Assembly: GCA_037384065.1 (NCBI GenBank) | Contig: JARROJ010000006.1 | Coordinates: forward strand, 8,827-72,826 | Origin: JABDPF01 sp037384065 | Lineage (GTDB): Bacteria; Pseudomonadota; Gammaproteobacteria; Xanthomonadales; SZUA-36 | Direction of reading: 5' to 3' | DNA: 64,000 nt | Shown here: positions 26,312 through 36,491 of the stretch, in pieces | Position numbering within the stretch: the stretch's first letter is position 1 | Layout: each line of letters starts with the position of its first letter | The notes under the pieces: model-generated | The model's database searches: none | What the model saw: the letters and a program-made list of their open reading frames with translations, nothing else | What the model was told of the DNA's origin: nothing | Made by a program: the position numbers and the translations under genes

Positions 26312-28660
26312 ATGTCGTACGCACTCGATCTCGCCGAACGGGGCATCGAATTCATTTCGCTGAACGCGGCGGACTGCCCCGCGCTGCAGCAGGACCAGCA
26401 GGACAGCCTGGAATTCTTCGACCTGTGCTACCGCACGCTGTGCTCGGTCATGTTCAACCACGCCTCCTCCGGGCATCCGGGCGGCAGCGTTTCCTCGGGC
26501 CGCATCGTGCAGTCCCTGATCTTCAACCGCATGGACTATGACATCGGCGATCCGATGAACCGCACGGCGGACATCCTGTCCTACGCCGCCGGCCACAAGG
26601 CGCTCGGCCTGTACGCGCTTTCCGCGCTGCGCAACGAGGTCGTGCGCCTGGTCGACCCGGACCGCCTGCCGGACGACGTGCGCCAGCAGATGCGGCTGGA
26701 AGACCTGCTCGGTTTCCGCAAGAACCCGATCACCGCCACCCCGCTGTTCCGCGAGTTCGGCGCCAAACCCCTGGACGGCCACCCGACACCGGAAACGCCC
26801 TTCGTCTGGCTGTCGACCGGTCCCAGCGGCGTCGGCGTCGCCTCGTCGGTGGGCCTGGCCCTGACCCTCAAGGACATGCACCGCGAGCAGGCCCCGGCGG
26901 TCCACGTGATCGAGGGCGAGGGCGGCATGACGCCGGGCCGCGTGGCCGAGGCGCTGGCCGCCGCCGCGACCTCCGGGCTCGACAACCTCTATTTCCACGT
27001 CGACTGGAACCAGGCCTCGATCGATTCCAACGCCGTGACCCGCGAGGACGGCACGCCCGGCGAATACGTGCAGTGGGATCCCTGCGAGTTCCTGCTGATG
27101 CACGGTTTCAACGTCATCTACGTGCCGGACGGCTTCGATTTCGCGCAGATCCGCGAGGCCCAGAAGCGCGCCGAAGCGCTGGACAACGGCCGCCCGACCG
27201 GCATCGTCTACCGCACCGTCAAAGGCTGGAAATACGGCATCGAGGGCTGCAAGTCCCACGGCGCCGGTCACGGCTTCTACAGCGCCGAGTACCTCGAATC
27301 GCTGCGTCCCTTCGAAGAGAAAACGGGCATCCGCTTCCCGCGTTACGACGGCGCGAAGGACCCGGTGCGTATCGAGCAGGCCTACTACGAATCCCTGCTG
27401 GCCATCCGCCAGGCCTTCGAGAACCACATGGCGCTGACGCGCCAACTGGGCGACTGGGTGGTCAACGCCGGTCAGCGCCTCGCCGACGCGCCGCGGGCGC
27501 TGCGCGACGACGCCCCGCAACTCCGGCGGCTGTACGAGGAAGGCGCCATCTCGCCATTCGAGCGCCCGGAGGACTGCCGTTATCCGGCCGGCTCCAAGCA
27601 GACCCTGCGCGGCGCGCTGAGCCAGACGCTGAACGAGGTCAACAAGCTGACCGGCGGCGCCGTGCTGGCCGCGGCCGCCGACCTGTACGGGTCGACCAAT
27701 GTCGCCACCATCACCAAGGGCATGGGCAGCGGCTTCTGGCACCCGGTCAACAACCCGGAATCGCGACTCTTTTCGGGCGGCGGCATCACCGAGGACGCCA
27801 TCGGCGGCATCTGCTCCGGTATCGCGACGATGGGCCACCAGATTGCGGTCGGCTCGTCCTACGGCGCCTTCATCGCGCCGCTCAACGTAATCGCCGCCAA
27901 GACGCACGGCATCGGCGCCCAGACGTTGCGCCACCGCGCGCCGGGCGAGCCCAACAAGACCTTCGTGGTCGTTTGCGGCCATGCCGGGGTCAAGACCGGC
28001 GAGGACGGACCCACCCATGCCGAACCGCAGGCCCTGCAGATCTTCCAGGAGAATTTTCCCGGCGACGTGATGGTCACGCTGACCCCCTGGGATCCGAACG
28101 AGCTGTGGCCGCTGACCGTCGAGGCCCTGTTGCAGCGACCGGCCGTTATCGCACCCTACGTCACGCGACCGACCGAGGTCATCGTCGATCGCAGGGCGCT
28201 GGGGCTGGCGCCCGCGGAAGCCGCCGTCAAGGGCATCTACAAGCTGCTCGAGGCCAACGGCAAGCCGGACGGCACGATCATCTACCAGGGCAGCGACGTC
28301 GCGTATGCCTTTATCGACGGCGTGCTGCCACGGCTGAAGGAACGGGGCGTCAACCTGGACGTGTACTACATTTCCAGCGTCGAGCTGTTCGACCGCCTGA
28401 GCGAAGAGGAACGCCGTGAAATCCTGCCGCCCGAGGTCATGGCCTCGGCGATGATGTTCTCCGGCTTCACCGCCGCGACGACCTATCGCTGGGTCACCTC
28501 GGAACGCGGCCGCCGGTTCACGCACTACCCGTGGAAGCACGGCGAGTTCCTCGGCAGCGGCCCGGGCGACGTCTGCCTCGAACAGGCCGGCATGCACGGC
28601 GCGGCGCAGTGGAAGATCATCCGGGAATTCATTTCCGGCGGCCTGCGCGCCGTCGGGTGA
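26312..28660 (+). CDS. Transketolase-family thiamine-diphosphate enzyme
   Basis: 782 residues, single-chain, with the three transketolase-like domains. The N domain has SSGHPGGSVSSGRIVQSLIF, YAAGHKALGLYALSALR and an atypical diphosphate-Mg site, EGEGGMTPGR near 201 continuing to NLYFHVDWNQASID (classical enzymes read GDG...N). The central Pyr domain contains IGGICSGIATMGHQIAVGSS, and the C domain follows from about 620. It is longer than the usual 660-680 residues, so it is a divergent subfamily that could use an unusual donor or acceptor. It sits between the aminotransferase (12 bases) and the GcvT-SHMT gene (13 bases). Confidence 0.85.
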   Translation: MSYALDLAERGIEFISLNAADCPALQQDQQDSLEFFDLCYRTLCSVMFNHASSGHPGGSVSSGRIVQSLIFNRMDYDIGDPMNRTADILSYAAGHKALGLYALSALRNEVVRLVDPDRLPDDVRQQMRLEDLLGFRKNPITATPLFREFGAKPLDGHPTPETPFVWLSTGPSGVGVASSVGLALTLKDMHREQAPAVHVIEGEGGMTPGRVAEALAAAATSGLDNLYFHVDWNQASIDSNAVTREDGTPGEYVQWDPCEFLLMHGFNVIYVPDGFDFAQIREAQKRAEALDNGRPTGIVYRTVKGWKYGIEGCKSHGAGHGFYSAEYLESLRPFEEKTGIRFPRYDGAKDPVRIEQAYYESLLAIRQAFENHMALTRQLGDWVVNAGQRLADAPRALRDDAPQLRRLYEEGAISPFERPEDCRYPAGSKQTLRGALSQTLNEVNKLTGGAVLAAAADLYGSTNVATITKGMGSGFWHPVNNPESRLFSGGGITEDAIGGICSGIATMGHQIAVGSSYGAFIAPLNVIAAKTHGIGAQTLRHRAPGEPNKTFVVVCGHAGVKTGEDGPTHAEPQALQIFQENFPGDVMVTLTPWDPNELWPLTVEALLQRPAVIAPYVTRPTEVIVDRRALGLAPAEAAVKGIYKLLEANGKPDGTIIYQGSDVAYAFIDGVLPRLKERGVNLDVYYISSVELFDRLSEEERREILPPEVMASAMMFSGFTAATTYRWVTSERGRRFTHYPWKHGEFLGSGPGDVCLEQAGMHGAAQWKIIREFISGGLRAVG

Positions 28661-28673
28661 CGGAGGGCGAATC

Positions 28674-31316
28674 ATGAGCGACGCATTGCGAACGGTGTTC
28701 TACCCCCGCCACGTCGACGCGGGCGCCAAAATCGTCGAATTCGGCGGCTGGGACATGCCGCTCCAGTTCGAGGGCATCCTGCAGGAGCACCTCGTCACCC
28801 GCAAGGGGGCGGGCCTGTTCGACGTCTCCCACATGGGGCGTTTCGTCATTCGCGGCGCCGACGCCCTGCCGTTCCTGCAGCACGTGCTGAGCAACAACGC
28901 CGCCGCGCTGGACGTCGGGGTCGGCCAGTACACGATGATTCCGAACGAGACCGGCGGGGTCCTCGACGACGCCTACCTGTACCGCTTTGTCGAGGACGAG
29001 TACCTGCTGGTGGTCAACGCCGCGAACCGCGAGAAGGACTGGAACCACCTGGAAGCCGTACGCGCGGACTTTCCGGAATCGGAACTGGTCGACCGCACCT
29101 TCGACATCGTGATGCTCAGCCTGCAGGGCCCCGGCGCGCGGGCGGTGATGGAGGCCGTCACCGAGAGCGGCCTGCCGGACCCGATGCGCAATGAGCTCGG
29201 CATCATCGACATCGACGGCGCGCGCGTGCTGCTGGCGCGCACGGGCTACACCGGCGAGCCGATCTGCTTCGAACTCTTCATCGAACGCGACGACGCGCTG
29301 GCCGTGTACGACACGCTGACCGCCAACGGCGCAACGCCGGTGGGCCTCGGCGCGCGCGACTCGCTGCGCCTGGAGGCGGGGCTGCCGTTGTACGGTCACG
29401 AACTCGGCACCGATCCGGAAGGCCATGAAATCCCCGCCTTCGCATCGGATCTCAGTCGCTTCGCCGTGAGCTTTTCCGCGCTCAAGGGCGATTTCATCGG
29501 CCGCGCGCCGCTGCACGAGCAGTTTCTCGCGCTCAAGCGCATCACGGACCTGAAGTTCGACGACATCGAGGCCCTGCCCCGCCGCATCCGCCTGCTGGAA
29601 ATCGCCGGCCGCGGCATCGCCCGCCCGGGCGACCGCGTCTTCCGCGACGGCACGCATGTCGGCTTCGTCACCAGCGGCACGATGGTGCCCTACTGGAGCA
29701 CCGAGGGCGAAGGGGTCGAATCTCGCTTCGGCGACGACAGCGTGCGGCGCGCGATCGCCATGGCGCTGGTCGACAGCGACCTGCTGGACGAGGACGAAGT
29801 GACCGTGGAAATCCGCGGACGCGAGACGCCGGCGCTGATCGTGCCCTACCTGCTGCGCGGCGAGGCGCCGCCCTACGCCCGCTCGATCTCCCACCTTCGG
29901 CCCGCGCACGAGGCGGCGACCGCACCGGCGACGAGTTACCCGGAGCGGGCGGCCGAGCTGCTCGATAGCGCGATCGCCAACACGCGCTGGCGGCAGCACG
30001 AATGCATCAACCTGATCCCCTCCGAGATGACGATGTCGCCGGCCACGCGCTGGCTGTCGATCATGGATCCGGTCGGCCGCTACGCCGAGCACAAGCAGGT
30101 CAAGGCGCTGGACGAAGCCGAGGTGTTCTATTACCAGGGCACCGATTTCATCTGGGAAGTCGAGGAGCGGCTGAAACAGGAGTTCATCGAGTTCCTGGGC
30201 TGCGGCTCCGCCGAGGTGCGCCCGGTATCGGGCCAGATGGCCAACGCCACCGTGTTCAGCGCGATGGTCGACTACCTGAACCGCGCCGACCGCAAGAGCG
30301 AGCAGCGCCGCATGCGGATGGTGATGAACAACCACATCATCAAGGGCGGGCACCTCTCCTCGCAACCGATGGGCGCGCTCAAGGACTACGTCGCGCGGGA
30401 TCCGCGCACCGAGAAAGCGGCCGTGGTGAATTTCCCGGTCCACGCGAACGACAAGTACCGCATCGACACGGCCGCCACGCGGAAGCTGCTCGAGGAACAC
30501 CGGCCGGAACTGGTCATCCTGGGCAAATCCATGGTGCTGTACCCGGAACCCGTCGCCGACCTTCGGAAATTCATCGACGAACTGGGCCTGGACTGCTTCC
30601 TGATGTACGACATGGCCCACGTGCTGGGCCTCATCGGGCCGCACTTCCAGCAACCCTTCGCGGAAGGCGCCGACGTCGTCACCGGGTCCACGCACAAGAC
30701 GTTTTTCGGCACGCAGCGCGGCGTCATCGCCTCGCGCTTCACCGAGGACGACGTGCGCTACCCCTTCTGGGAGGCCGTCGAGCGCCGCGCCTTCCCCGGC
30801 GCCGTCTCCAATCACCACCTCGGCACCCTGCTCGGACTGCTGATGGCGGCCTACGAGATGAACGCCTTCAAGGACGAGTACCAGGCAAACGTGATCCGCA
30901 ACGCGAAGGCGTTCGCGCGGGCGCTGAAGGATTGCGGTCTGGACGTCTCCGGCGACCCCGAGGTCGGCTACACGCAGACCCACCAGGTGCTGCTCGACGT
31001 GGGCTGGACCCGGGGTCCGGAAATCGCGCGCCGGCTGGAAGAGAACAACATCATCGTCAACTACCAGGCCGCGCCCGAGGAAGAGGGGTTCACCGCGTCC
31101 GGTTCGCTGCGCATGGGCGTGTCCGAGATGACCCGCTTCGGCATGGGCCCGGACGATTTCGGCGAACTGGCGGAACTGGTCCGCGACGTGATCGTCGACG
31201 GCGCGACCGTCAAACCGCGCGTCGCCGAGTTGCGGCGGAAATTCCTCGAACTGCGCTACTGCTTCCGGGACGACGACGTTGCGCAGCGCGTCGAAATCCT
31301 GCACGGACTGTTCTGA
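28674..31316 (+). CDS. GcvT-SHMT fusion (aminomethyltransferase / serine hydroxymethyltransferase)
   Basis: 880 residues made of two complete enzymes. Residues 1-400 are a GcvT-type aminomethyltransferase (GAGLFDVSHMGRFVIRG, NETGGVLDDAYLYRF, LLARTGYTGEPICFELF, GLGARDSLRLEAGLPLYGHE). Residues from about 420 to the end are a PLP enzyme of the SHMT type (INLIPSEMTMSP, YDMAHVLGLIGPHF, PLP lysine K675 in GSTHKTFFGTQRG). Both use tetrahydrofolate: GcvT releases a one-carbon unit as methylene-THF and SHMT adds it to glycine or a similar amino acid. The fusion suggests direct transfer. The SHMT half diverges from housekeeping GlyA, so its amino-acid substrate may differ. Confidence 0.9.
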   Translation: MSDALRTVFYPRHVDAGAKIVEFGGWDMPLQFEGILQEHLVTRKGAGLFDVSHMGRFVIRGADALPFLQHVLSNNAAALDVGVGQYTMIPNETGGVLDDAYLYRFVEDEYLLVVNAANREKDWNHLEAVRADFPESELVDRTFDIVMLSLQGPGARAVMEAVTESGLPDPMRNELGIIDIDGARVLLARTGYTGEPICFELFIERDDALAVYDTLTANGATPVGLGARDSLRLEAGLPLYGHELGTDPEGHEIPAFASDLSRFAVSFSALKGDFIGRAPLHEQFLALKRITDLKFDDIEALPRRIRLLEIAGRGIARPGDRVFRDGTHVGFVTSGTMVPYWSTEGEGVESRFGDDSVRRAIAMALVDSDLLDEDEVTVEIRGRETPALIVPYLLRGEAPPYARSISHLRPAHEAATAPATSYPERAAELLDSAIANTRWRQHECINLIPSEMTMSPATRWLSIMDPVGRYAEHKQVKALDEAEVFYYQGTDFIWEVEERLKQEFIEFLGCGSAEVRPVSGQMANATVFSAMVDYLNRADRKSEQRRMRMVMNNHIIKGGHLSSQPMGALKDYVARDPRTEKAAVVNFPVHANDKYRIDTAATRKLLEEHRPELVILGKSMVLYPEPVADLRKFIDELGLDCFLMYDMAHVLGLIGPHFQQPFAEGADVVTGSTHKTFFGTQRGVIASRFTEDDVRYPFWEAVERRAFPGAVSNHHLGTLLGLLMAAYEMNAFKDEYQANVIRNAKAFARALKDCGLDVSGDPEVGYTQTHQVLLDVGWTRGPEIARRLEENNIIVNYQAAPEEEGFTASGSLRMGVSEMTRFGMGPDDFGELAELVRDVIVDGATVKPRVAELRRKFLELRYCFRDDDVAQRVEILHGLF

Positions 31317-31347
31317 CGATCGGGCTACGCTCGCGACGAGCGAACTG

Positions 31348-31376
31348 CGGCGGTGACGGCTCCGGCCTCACCGCCG
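31348..31376 (+). terminator. Possible terminator hairpin after the GcvT-SHMT gene
   Basis: CGGCGGTGA and TCACCGCCG form a perfect 9-base stem with an 11-base loop, 32 bases past the stop. There is no U-tract, so this is only a candidate. Confidence 0.3.
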
Positions 31377-31541
31377 ATCGTCCGGCACGGCGGGCGCCCA
31401 AGCGCGGTGACCCGCATCGATAAACGGCTGGCCATACCCTTCCATTCAACGGCGGGAAGACGTATCGTGGCTCATCCCTGCATCACCCTCTGAAGACAAA
31501 CCAGCAAGGAGCGCCGGACCCGGCAGAGAAGATTGCGCGAG

Positions 31542-34500
31542 GTGAACGAATCACGACCGCCCGTCCCTGACGCCGCCGCAGACGGTGCATTCGCGCATCG
31601 CTCCGGAACGGATGTGATCGCGCCACGGCGACCGGGCGAGGCGATAACACGCCGCAAATACCGAATGGCCCTGCAGGTGCTTGTTCTGGCCTTGTGCGCA
31701 TTCATGCTCGGCGACGCCCTGGCCCAGAACGCGATCTCACTCCAGGGTACGGCGAGCCTTAGCCCCACGGCCGAGAAACTGGACGGACGGGTCAGCCTGG
31801 AACTCGAGGCGCGCGAACCGGTATTCGACGTGCGGGTGTATGCCCGAGCCCAGGGCGACAAGGTGCTCATCAAACGCTTCGACTACTGGGCGCCCGATAC
31901 CCGGAAGTCGTTCGCACTCGGAATTCCGTCCGCGCATCACTTCCCGGGCGCGTACCACTTGATGGTCGAACTGTCGTTCCGCGACCCGGCGGGCGCCAGC
32001 CACGGCGTCGCTCTGGCGTTCGACTATCGCGTGAACGGTGCGGCGGTCGACACCGAGGAATCGCAGCCACTGCGCGTTTTCCTGACGGATGATCGCGTAT
32101 TCTGGGCGCTCGGCAGCGCCGACATTTCTCATGCGCGCCTCACGCTGACCACGGAACCTTCCTGGCGGATGCGGGAACCGATCACTCCGCCAGCGACACG
32201 CATCGTACTCGACCGGACCGGCGATCGATCCGCGATTGCAGCGTGGACCTATCATCAGAAGGCACGACTGGAATGGCTGCAGGGCGGCATTCACCACAGT
32301 CGGATTCTCGATTGGGACCTGCGGACCGATTCGGCGGGAAACTGGCCGCCGGCCATCGAGGGACCGACAGCGCCCTGGTGGCGAAGCCCCGTTTGGCTCT
32401 TGTCGATCGCGGGTTCATTCTTCCTTATCGGGCTTCTCATGGTCCATCGGAATCGATCGCTCAGGCCCGGCAGCCGCGAATGGAGCAGGACGCTCGAAGA
32501 AGGCATCGGCGGAGTCGCCGTGGTGACGCTGTGCGCCTGGACCGTAAGCCATGCTGCACCGGGACTCTGGTTCGTCGAAACGTGGGCAACCGGCGGCGAC
32601 GTCGCTGCGCACGTCTTTTACGCGAAGACGTTCATGGACTGGCTCCCGCACGGCAAGATTTCCGGTTGGCTCCCGGAGAGCTTTGCCGGCTTTCCCGCGG
32701 TCACGTTCTACTTTCCGTTGCCGTTTTCGATCGCCGGGCTGCTGCAGTTCACCGTGAGCCAACCGGTGGCGTTCAAGCTCGCGAGCATGCTGCCCGCGTT
32801 CCTGTTGCCGCTCGGCACGTATCTGCTCTGCCGGACATGGGGCTGGCGGGTGCCGATCCGGCTCATGGCAGCGGCCGGAGTGACCGGGTTCATCGCCGGC
32901 GACGCGACGTCGATCTGGGGCGGCAACATCCTCGCTCAGCTCGCCGGGGAATTCGCGTACAGCTGGGGCCTGTTGCTGACGACCCTGTTCTGGGCCGCCC
33001 TGTCACTGGCGCTCAGGCGCGGCGGACGCTGGTGGTTGGCGGCCGGTGTTCTCGAGGCGCTGGTCGCGCTGTCCCATGGCTATGCGCTGCTGGTCGCCGG
33101 GTTCGGCGCCTTCGTCTACCTGCTGGTCTCGCAGAATTTCCGCCGCGACCTGCGCCTGGTTCTGCAGGTGCATACGCTGGCGTTCCTGCTGATCGGGTTC
33201 TGGCTGATTCCACTGGGCGAGAATTTGCCCTGGACCATTCCCAATGACACGTCGACCGCGATCGAAAGCTGGACGGTTCTCTGGCCGTCCAGTCTCTGGC
33301 CCATGGCGCTCGGTTGGTTTCCGTTGGCCTGGCTCCTGACGCACCCCCGTGACCGGTTGCAACCCGGACTGCCGTTTCTCACCGGTATCTGCATGCTGGG
33401 GCTGCTCGGTTTCGTGTTCGCCGAACGGATCGGGTTGGCGGACCTGCGTTTCTTCCCTTTCGCGCAATGGGCACTGGCCGCCGCCAGCGGCGCGGCCATC
33501 GGCTGGGTTCTGTGCCGCATCGACCGGGCCGCCGCAACGGTCTTCGCCGTCGGCCTGCTGGCGGCGCTGGGCGCCTGGTGGGAACCCCGTCTGAACCAGG
33601 TCGAAGCATGGAGCGAATGGAACCTGTCCGGTTACGAACGCAAACCGATGTGGCCGCACTACCTGGCGACGGCGACGTCGAATCGCGGCGACCTGGCGGG
33701 CCCGCGCCTGGTCTTCGAGCACGATCCCGCGAACAATGACCTGGGTTCGACGCGGGCCCTCGAAGCCCTACCCCTGTTCGGCGCGCGCCCCACGTTGGAG
33801 GGGCTGTACATGGAATCCGCGATCAGCGGGCCGTTCATCTATCAACTCCAGGCGGAAATTTCGGAACACCCCTCGTCGCCGCTGTCGCGGTTTCCGTCGA
33901 CCAAGCGCTCACTCGACCAGGCCATCGGTCACCTGAACGAGCTGTACACGGACCGGCTCATTGTGCGCTCGCCCGAAAAACAGGCCCAGTTCGCTGCGGA
34001 CCACCGCTTCCGACGGGTCGCCGAACACGGGCCCTTGCAGACGTACGAACTCAAATCCCTCGGCACGCGCTTGGTCGACACGGTATCCGTCCCGCTGGTG
34101 GCCCGATCGCCTGAAAACTGGATGAATGACGCGTTTCGCCGCTGGGTTTCGGATTTCCCCTATCGCGAGCGCCACGTCTACACCGCGGGAGCCCTGCAGC
34201 CGCCGAGCCCAGCGGCCTCGCAGGAAACGGCCCAGATCGAGATCACCCACTTCTCCCGCGAGCGACTCGTTTTTACAACGGACCGCCCCGGAGAACCGCA
34301 CCTCGTTCGGATGAGTTTTCACCCGAGATGGCGCAGCGAGGGCGGCGAAGAAATCTATTTGACCGAGCCGGCTTTCATGCTGGTTTTTCCGAGCGAACGC
34401 ACCGTGTCGCTGGTTTACGGCCGTACGCTCGGCAACTACGTGGGAACCGTTTTCACGGCGTCAGGCGTCCTCCTGTTTTCCTGGGCCCTGTGGCCGCGTT

Positions 34501-34985
34501 GCCCGCTCAACCCGCGATGCGGCGCTGCGCCCATGCCGCACGCTTCCCGACGCTTTTCCGCGTTCCTGGTTCTTTTCGCCATCCTGGTTCTCGCGGGGTG
34601 GTGGATCGATCCAGAACGGACCTACAAGCTGGGCCATCGCTACCTGGAACGGGGCGACACCATCCTGGCGGCCCAATCGTTCGACCGGGCGTTCGATGGA
34701 CGCACCGGGCCGGCACGCCGCGCCGAGGCCCTGTTCTGGGCCGCCCGCAGCTGGCAGTTGGCCGGTGAAACGGAGCGGGCCGCGCAGGATTACCGTCGGC
34801 TGACAGACGATTATCACGAGAACTACTGGTACCCTGAATCCGTATACCGCCTGATCCAGATCCATCTGGCGCAGGGGGAGATTACGACAGCACGTCGATG
34901 GTATGAGGAATTGGCCACTGAGACGCCAGGAAACAAGTGGACTGCGGAAGCTGCCCGGTTGCTCGCTGCGGCTTCTCAGGAATGA
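31542..34985 (+). CDS. Large polytopic membrane protein with TPR tail (PTPS-related / GT-C-like)
   Basis: About 1147 residues. An N-terminal hydrophobic segment (MALQVLVLALCAFMLGDALA) is followed by a roughly 220-residue exported domain, then about 12 membrane helices (roughly 285-680) with WATGGDVAAHVFYAKTF and GFPAVTFYFPLPFSIAGLL, a large second exported domain, one more helix pair and a C-terminal TPR-like stretch. The pattern fits the '6-pyruvoyl-tetrahydropterin synthase-related' membrane proteins, which resemble GT-C glycosyltransferases using polyprenyl-linked sugars. It is followed by gtrA and a GT2 gene, which supports a glycan-transfer role. The start is unsure: GTG 31542, TTG 31533 or ATG 31665. 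Confidence 0.75.
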   Translation: MNESRPPVPDAAADGAFAHRSGTDVIAPRRPGEAITRRKYRMALQVLVLALCAFMLGDALAQNAISLQGTASLSPTAEKLDGRVSLELEAREPVFDVRVYARAQGDKVLIKRFDYWAPDTRKSFALGIPSAHHFPGAYHLMVELSFRDPAGASHGVALAFDYRVNGAAVDTEESQPLRVFLTDDRVFWALGSADISHARLTLTTEPSWRMREPITPPATRIVLDRTGDRSAIAAWTYHQKARLEWLQGGIHHSRILDWDLRTDSAGNWPPAIEGPTAPWWRSPVWLLSIAGSFFLIGLLMVHRNRSLRPGSREWSRTLEEGIGGVAVVTLCAWTVSHAAPGLWFVETWATGGDVAAHVFYAKTFMDWLPHGKISGWLPESFAGFPAVTFYFPLPFSIAGLLQFTVSQPVAFKLASMLPAFLLPLGTYLLCRTWGWRVPIRLMAAAGVTGFIAGDATSIWGGNILAQLAGEFAYSWGLLLTTLFWAALSLALRRGGRWWLAAGVLEALVALSHGYALLVAGFGAFVYLLVSQNFRRDLRLVLQVHTLAFLLIGFWLIPLGENLPWTIPNDTSTAIESWTVLWPSSLWPMALGWFPLAWLLTHPRDRLQPGLPFLTGICMLGLLGFVFAERIGLADLRFFPFAQWALAAASGAAIGWVLCRIDRAAATVFAVGLLAALGAWWEPRLNQVEAWSEWNLSGYERKPMWPHYLATATSNRGDLAGPRLVFEHDPANNDLGSTRALEALPLFGARPTLEGLYMESAISGPFIYQLQAEISEHPSSPLSRFPSTKRSLDQAIGHLNELYTDRLIVRSPEKQAQFAADHRFRRVAEHGPLQTYELKSLGTRLVDTVSVPLVARSPENWMNDAFRRWVSDFPYRERHVYTAGALQPPSPAASQETAQIEITHFSRERLVFTTDRPGEPHLVRMSFHPRWRSEGGEEIYLTEPAFMLVFPSERTVSLVYGRTLGNYVGTVFTASGVLLFSWALWPRCPLNPRCGAAPMPHASRRFSAFLVLFAILVLAGWWIDPERTYKLGHRYLERGDTILAAQSFDRAFDGRTGPARRAEALFWAARSWQLAGETERAAQDYRRLTDDYHENYWYPESVYRLIQIHLAQGEITTARRWYEELATETPGNKWTAEAARLLAAASQE

Positions 34986-35030
34986 GACCGGACTTTTACC
35001 CGTGCAACGAATCCGGCGGGACGGCGTGAC

Positions 35031-35453
35031 GTGAACGGGTTCCTGAAAAGCGACGCATCCAGGCCGGCGCGGTACCTTCTGTCGGGCGGCGTCGCGTGGC
35101 TCGTCGACCTCGGGGTATTCACGCTGTGCCTGCCGATCGGCGGTATCGCGGTGGCGCAGTTTGCGGCCCGCACCGTGGGCGCTGTCGTTGCGTTCGTGGG
35201 GCACAAGGTGTTCGTGTTCCGGGCCCATGAATTTCGACCCCGCCTGGTGATGCGGCAATCGTTGCATTTTGCAGCGCTCTGGCTGTTCTCGTATGTTTCG
35301 AGCACACTCGCCCTGATCGGGCTGATCGACCTTATGGAATGGAACGTTGTCGTGTCGAAAGTCGTGGTCGAAGCGGGGATCATCCTCGTGAATTACACGG
35401 TCATGAAATCGTTAATATTTCGTCGATCCGAGGCGAAGGGGGACACCGCGTGA
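35031..35453 (+). CDS. GtrA-family membrane protein (polyprenyl-phosphate sugar flippase-like)
   Basis: 140 residues with four hydrophobic helices. It opens with the GtrA signature region RYLLSGGVAWLVDLGVFTL, followed by FAARTVGAVVAFVGHKVFVF. GtrA proteins are thought to flip undecaprenyl-phosphate-glucose or a related lipid-sugar across the inner membrane. The stop overlaps the GTG start of the following glycosyltransferase by 4 bases, the normal gtrA-gtrB arrangement. The start is GTG 35031. Confidence 0.9.
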   Translation: MNGFLKSDASRPARYLLSGGVAWLVDLGVFTLCLPIGGIAVAQFAARTVGAVVAFVGHKVFVFRAHEFRPRLVMRQSLHFAALWLFSYVSSTLALIGLIDLMEWNVVVSKVVVEAGIILVNYTVMKSLIFRRSEAKGDTA

Positions 35454-36409
35454 AGCTGTCGATCGTACTGCCCGTATTCAACGAGGAAGCGATGCTGGAA
35501 AACGCACTGGACCGGATCGCCTCCGTCCTCCAGAGCCACGACATCGACTTCGAGATGATTGCGGTCGACGACGGGTCGACCGATCGGACCTGGTCGGTCA
35601 TCGAACGGGTCGCGGCAACGGCGACATGCGGTGAGCATCTTCGTGGCGTGCGGTTCAGCCGCAATTTCGGCAAGGAGGCCGCGATCTGTGCGGGACTTCG
35701 GCAAGCGTCCGGTGAAGCCGTCGTGGTCATGGATGCGGATCTGCAGCACCCGCCCGAGGTCATCCCGGAAATGGTCGAACTCTGGTCCAACGGCGGCTTC
35801 AGTGTCGTCGAAGGCATCAAACGAAACCGCCAGAGCGAATCCATGCTGCGGCGGCTGTCGGCCCTGTTTTTCTACCGCGTACTGAAAAGCGGCACGGCGT
35901 TCGACCTGCGCAACTCCACGGACTTCAAACTGCTGGATCGCGGTGTCGTCGATACCTACCTGCAGTTTCCGGAATACGGCCGATTATTCCGCGGCTTGAC
36001 CGCGTGGATCGGTCTGCCCACGGCCGCGATCGAACTCGACATCCCGGAGCGGGCCGAAGGTCGTTCGGCGTGGCGCGTCGGCGCGTTGATCGACCTCGCC
36101 CGATCGACCATCGTGAGCTTCACCGCGCTGCCGCTCCATCTGATCTCCTGGATCGGTCTCCTGGGGTTCGTGGTGAGCATCGTGCTGGCGCTGCAGACCC
36201 TCTGGAACAAGCTGTTCGGTGATTCGGCCGAGGGCTTCCCCACGGTGATCCTGCTGATCCTCGGGATGGGCAGCCTGATCCTGCTGAGCCTCGGCATCAT
36301 CGGCGAGTACCTCTCGGAACTGTACCGCGAGGTCAAAGGGCGGCCGCTGTATGTCGTTCGCGAAACGCTCGGAGCCGAGCAATCATCGGATCAGTCGAAG
36401 AAGCCGTAA
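35450..36409 (+). CDS. GT2 polyprenyl-phosphate glycosyltransferase (GtrB/DPM1-like)
   Basis: 319 residues. The N-terminal GT-A domain has VLPVFNEEAMLENALDRI, the nucleotide-contact AVDDGSTDRTW and the metal-binding VVVMDADLQHPPEVIPEM; two C-terminal helices (about 230-290) anchor it in the membrane, as in GtrB and related undecaprenyl-phosphate glucosyltransferases. It makes the lipid-linked sugar that GtrA would flip and the upstream GT-C-like protein could transfer. Translation starts at GTG 35450, coupled to gtrA. A strong bidirectional terminator follows. Confidence 0.92.
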   Translation: MKLSIVLPVFNEEAMLENALDRIASVLQSHDIDFEMIAVDDGSTDRTWSVIERVAATATCGEHLRGVRFSRNFGKEAAICAGLRQASGEAVVVMDADLQHPPEVIPEMVELWSNGGFSVVEGIKRNRQSESMLRRLSALFFYRVLKSGTAFDLRNSTDFKLLDRGVVDTYLQFPEYGRLFRGLTAWIGLPTAAIELDIPERAEGRSAWRVGALIDLARSTIVSFTALPLHLISWIGLLGFVVSIVLALQTLWNKLFGDSAEGFPTVILLILGMGSLILLSLGIIGEYLSELYREVKGRPLYVVRETLGAEQSSDQSKKP

Positions 36410-36491
36410 CCCCGCAGGCTGTTCAAAGACACGCCTTCAGCGGCGTCCGGTCGGCGGCCTGCGGCGCACTGAAGTCGCGTGTCGACAAAAG

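Noticed and set aside
28629..31304. 891-codon minus-strand open frame opposite the GcvT-SHMT gene
   Set aside because: Antisense shadow with no recognisable domain; the length arises from codon bias of the real gene.
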